The translations under genes were made by a program, and so were the position numbers. The notes beneath the pieces were generated by a model. That model made no database searches. It saw only the letters and a program-made list of their open reading frames with translations, and was not told where the DNA came from. Of a stretch of DNA of 64,000 nt, positions 59,756 through 64,000 are shown piece by piece (the stretch's first letter is position 1; every line of letters begins with the position of its first letter). The DNA is from Calliphora vicina (Eukaryota > Arthropoda > Insecta > Diptera > Calliphoridae), in assembly GCF_958450345.1 (NCBI RefSeq), contig NC_088782.1:1993501-2057500 (forward strand). The letters run 5' to 3'.

Positions 59756-62700
59756 CTGTAGGAAAAAAGAAAAACACAAACAAAAATTGTTAAATCGTAA
59801 TGGGAGGAAAGTATATGGGAGCAGTATATTATTACAACATTATCGAGTGTATTTAATACTTTTCTTTTCTTTTCTTGTGCTTATTTTTCAAGCCAAAGTT
59901 GTCAAGAATTATTAAAGTAGTAAAAATAGAAATAATGTATAAAAAGAAATTCTATAAAATTTGCAGTTTTTCGTATAAAGAAATAATTTTTTAAATCACA
60001 TTTCAATTTTAAAACTCATTCCTGTTTGATGTGTGGCAGTTGTAAGATATTTTTTTGTATTTTTTAAATTTTACTTATATTTCTCCGTAAAACAAATTCA
60101 CAGTTAACAACAGAAAAATACCTAGTATCAAGAATAATTATTTTCAACATTTTCTTTAAAAATTAAGAATGTAATAGTGCTATAATCAGCTGAAACGCAT
60201 GCAATATACCCTTCACCTTAAAATACTTTATGAACAAATTAAATTATCCACCCCAAAGTTAAAATGTTTTATTATATATTTCATACCACAGAAAATGTTC
60301 TTTAGGAAACGTTTAGAATTTATTTCATTTGCTACCCCATAAAGTAAAGAAAGATTCAAAAAAAAACTTAAGCACACTATTCCAGCCAAAACTTATCCAT
60401 TTACAACAAATTATTGTTTTTTTGTCAGGTATTATCTTTTCTAAATCATTAATTTCAACAGTAAAACAAAATGGTCACCGAAAAAAAGGTACATACATGA
60501 AAAAATAATTAAAACTTTTAAAAAAAAATCCAACATGGACTTTAAAAAAATAGCAAAAGTTCTGAAGGTCTTCAACATTAACTCTTTGCGGTTTAGTAGT
60601 TAGTTTACTAACCACATTTTCTATATTCTTTAAAACAGAGTTTATTGTCATCTATTGCCATTTTGCTAAACACTTATATTATTTTAAGTCATTGTTTATG
60701 ATTTTTTGCAAAACTTTGCCGTCAGGGTGCTCTGGTTAGATAAATAGATATATTAATTTGAAAATATTGCAAAAATCAGTTTATTTTAAGAGATTTTCAC
60801 TCATTCAATAAAAAAAAGCACAGAGTGTTTATTGTTCATCGAATTCAGTGTTAATTTGATATTTCAGTTGTTTGGCCGGAAAATTTAGTCAAAAATATTC
60901 GATTTCAAAAAAAATTATACGAAATAAAAATTTTTATCATAGTTATTTTTAATGGCAACCGCCACGGTGGTTAGTAAACTAACCACTTCACTCCACAAAA
61001 AACCTTTGAATGGGCTGGTTTTTTCATGTTTTGATTAATTTTTTCTTATTTTTTATAATAAACTAACCTTGATTAAAGTAAAAATGCAATTGTTTTGATT
61101 TTAAACTTATACACAAATAAACTTTTACATGAACGAACAGCTCTTTCGAAGAGCTCCGAACACTTCTATCGGGAAAGCAGGTCCTAAAGATAAATGCTCT
61201 GACTCTTTTGTGAGCCAAAGCTAATGCTGGATTGAAGTCGTATAAAGTTCAGAAAGTTCCAGATCGCAATTTGTTAAAGAACTTGCAAGCAAAAGAACGA
61301 GCAAAAGAACGGCAGATTTTTCACAACTTCCGGTTCAAGATTTTTATGTGACGGATGAACACAAAATTCCCCTAGAATTTTCTTGTGTTGCAAGCCATTT
61401 GCAGTTGTGTTACGTATTTTTGAGAATTTTCATATTGAACGGTTTAAGTTTTATTTAACTTGTTTTATTTTACTTGTATTGTATAAGTTTTTTTTGGATC
61501 ACTGTTTATATATAAATTTAGCAACGTTATAGTTAGCATTGTATATCAATTTCCGTCTGTCTGTTGAAATCGACTTTCCGTATAACTTACATCCATGATT
61601 GATACATCAATATATAGGGCATTTCCCTACTTCCCTACTTCGTTAAAATCGGGTATATAAGCCCACAAATGGTAAAACAATTGAAATATATGTAATTTAG
61701 TAAAAAAAAAATTGTAATAATAAGAATAAACATACACGCAGAGAAAAAATATAATTGGGCATGGTTACTGTAACCATTTAAATAGTGTTACAAGATTTTT
61801 AACAATATTATAGTCACAGTAACCATTTACATGATTGTGGTATTTTATTGCCATTGTCAGAAACATATATTTGTTTACTGTAACCATATATATGGTAGAT
61901 ACAATCATGTGAATCGTAAATTAACCATATTATGGTGTTTTTTTTTGTGTTTTTTTTTGGTACTTTTTCATAAAATATGTTTTTATATAATACAAATATT
62001 TTATTATGATCTCCCACCACGATACAGAAATTTATTTGAATAAAATTTTACCAAAGCAATGGGGATAAAAAAGGTACCAAAAAGGGGATAAAATCGGGAA
62101 AATACATTTTATTTGAAATTATTAAGCCAATTTTGATAATTTTTTTAACATTGGTTCCTGGATTCATACAAAAATTAACTAACAGGGTGTTATTTGGAAC
62201 TCGAGTACCAAGGTGTATATTGGGCCAAATCCGGGTAAACAGTTTGGCACTTTTTTTAAAACATATTTTTTCATGGGCACATTAACACAAATTTTAATAT
62301 TTTGAGACATGTCTGTAGCATAAACAATTTTGGCAAAATGGAATATTTTTAAAGTTCGAACTTGAGGGGTGTTCGAGGAAGAAAAGGGAAATTGGTACTT
62401 TTCTCCTAATGGTACTTTTTTAATATTTTAAATTATTTCACTTATCGACATTAAAGTTAGCTGATATGTATCTGAGTGAAGTTTGTGTTAGGAATAGGAT
62501 ACAATATTTAGGTACCAAAATGTGAGAACTGAACTATAGGTACTTTTTTATTCATCTAATGGTACTTTTTGAATTTTATATGACAATGGACTTAGAAATA
62601 TGAAATTAAGCATACACGGTCCTAAGTCAGTAAGAATTCTAGGCGGCGACTTTTTGGTACTTCTTATTTATTCGAATGGTAATTTCTTCACCAATGAACC

Positions 62701-64000
62701 TAGAAAAATGAAATAAAGCTTATATGTACCCGAGTGAGTGGGAATCCACAAGTGGCTACTTTTTGGTACATTTTCTATATTCTAATAAAAATATGAATTA
62801 AAAAATATTTTTCCTGAAATTCGAACATTGCGAAAACAAATGTGTTGCTGGAAAGGAAAGAATCCAGAATATATAGGGTATACATACCTACAATTAAATC
62901 TTTGTTGCTTAAAAAATCAACTGATTAAAATGTTCATTTCAGCAGAAAGAAACTTTGGCTTTTAAAAAAATAAGAAAAGAAAAAACTAACGTATACGAAA
63001 TCACTTTCAAGTTCTATTACATTTTCTTGCATTAACAAGTACATTAGAGGGTTCTGCGTAATTATTTACAATGTTGATTTACTTATGTATAAATTAAGTA
63101 TAGAAAAAGGGAATATACTTTGTCACTCAGTTTTATTTAATCTAAGGCAGGAACAAATTAATTAAAGCAAAGTTGCAGCAAAAACAAACGAAAACGAAAA
63201 GAAAACAGGAAAACTTTCGTAATTAGTAAATGACATTAGTACGAGAGTATTAAATAGAAAATTATCTAAGTTGTTTGCTACTCAGTTAATAAAACAACTA
63301 AAGCCTCAACCGAATAACTAAGTCAACAATTTTAGTTTAATTACATAAAGTCTGTACACAATCCATAAATGGCCAACAATTACTTACACATTTAAGTTGA
63401 TCTATAATTACTTGTATTTGGGCAAGTGTATTTAATCTGTTTATGCTTATATTTAAGCAAATTGTTACAGAAAATACTTTAGGAAATAAAAATATTTTTA
63501 CAAAATTACAATTTGTCCAACAAAACACAGTTGGTTTTCTACTTCCATTCTACTTCTAAAACTCATGTTTTTGCATAAGTTTTAGTGGTAGAATGTTATT
63601 TAGTCATGAAACCATCTTCTGCAGATGCCATAAAATCCTTTCTAGGCCAATAAAATGTGTTTGTAGCAACTGATGATTTTCAATAAAAATTTTTATAATC
63701 CTGACTAGAATTTCATTTTTGATTTTATTTTTATTACTCCAACGAACGACATTGTTACGACTACCCTCACTACTTTGTATTTAACAGGCTGAAGTAAAGA
63801 AAAAACCTTGTTATTAAACGGAAAAGGAATTCCGTTTAACTGGTATTTGATAGTGAAATTAAACGAAACATGCTGCTGGATACACGCATGACATTCTCAT
63901 TATTTTCCAATATCAGTTTCATTTAAATACATAAAACTGAAGTTTATTGCGAATTGAGATCATGTTAATAAATTCTAAAGATGCTAATGGGGCATGTTTA
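59756..64000. other. Receptor intron or upstream DNA with scattered repeats
   Basis: No exon for TM1-4 was found. A TIR-like pair (TTAGTTTACTAACCAC at about 60600 and its near-palindromic partner near 60970) may bound an approximately 400-bp MITE. 61750-61930 has several TTACTGTAACCAT repeats in both orientations. 62200-62880 has loose direct repeats around GGTACTTTTT. Confidence 0.45.
61130..61400 (+). pseudogene. Tc1-like transposase fragment
   Basis: Sequence around AGTTCAGAAAGTTCCAGATC and GCAAGCAAAAGAACGAGC parallels the KTYKTEKVPDRNS--KNLEAKDRARK segment of the Tc1-like copies at 42622 and 51912, but is diverged and broken. A distinct subfamily or an older insertion. Confidence 0.5.

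Noticed and set aside
63337..63528. Possible upstream receptor exon on the minus strand
   Set aside because: The translation has no TM1-4 pattern such as DRY, and no flanking acceptor or donor fits.

Overview
The window is AT-rich insect nuclear DNA, most likely from a brachyceran and probably calyptrate fly (blowfly or house-fly type). The evidence is short GT-AG introns, fly-like core promoter motifs, dipteran-type transposons (mauritiana-like mariner, hAT, mini-Helitron, Transib-like, foldback) and four genes that look like clear fly orthologues. From memory, and unchecked, their Drosophila counterparts sit on chromosome arm 3L (Muller element D), which would fit one conserved block.

Layout. 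1-5741: repeat-containing upstream DNA with a mariner relic and a 384-bp MITE. 5742-7650 (+): the last three coding exons of an LMX1-type LIM-homeobox gene, whose first exon(s) I could not find. 8565-22662 (-): a complete 22-exon cubilin gene convergent with it; every splice phase agrees and the product is 3,682 aa with 8 EGF-like and 27 CUB domains, the same architecture as vertebrate cubilin. 22827-22862: a TATA/initiator promoter for it. 23221-24900: a 113-bp satellite block and MITEs. 25172-25583 (+): the complete three-exon LSm2 gene with housekeeping promoter motifs. 25.7-41.2 kb: about 15 kb without a host gene, mostly decayed and nested transposons. 41233-59755 (-): the last four coding exons of a GnRH/AKH/corazonin-family GPCR, best read as the corazonin receptor; the exons for TM1-4 lie beyond the window. 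Its introns are very large and full of transposons. 59756-64000: intronic or upstream DNA with a few repeats.

The genes do not form a pathway: a transcription factor, an endocytic scavenger receptor, an RNA-processing core protein and a neuropeptide receptor. The most unusual content is the transposon record. A multi-level nest at 42.2-46.3 kb has a terminal-inverted-repeat element containing mariner, which contains a Tc1-like element, which contains a mini-Helitron and a foldback element. The foldback has a perfect 9-bp target duplication, and a second Tc1-like copy in the window holds the corresponding empty site. Three further insertions have readable target-site duplications or empty sites. 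A frameshifted open reading frame at 57.0-57.8 kb lies inside a TIR-bounded element I could not assign to a superfamily. I found no CRISPR, phage or bacterial content.
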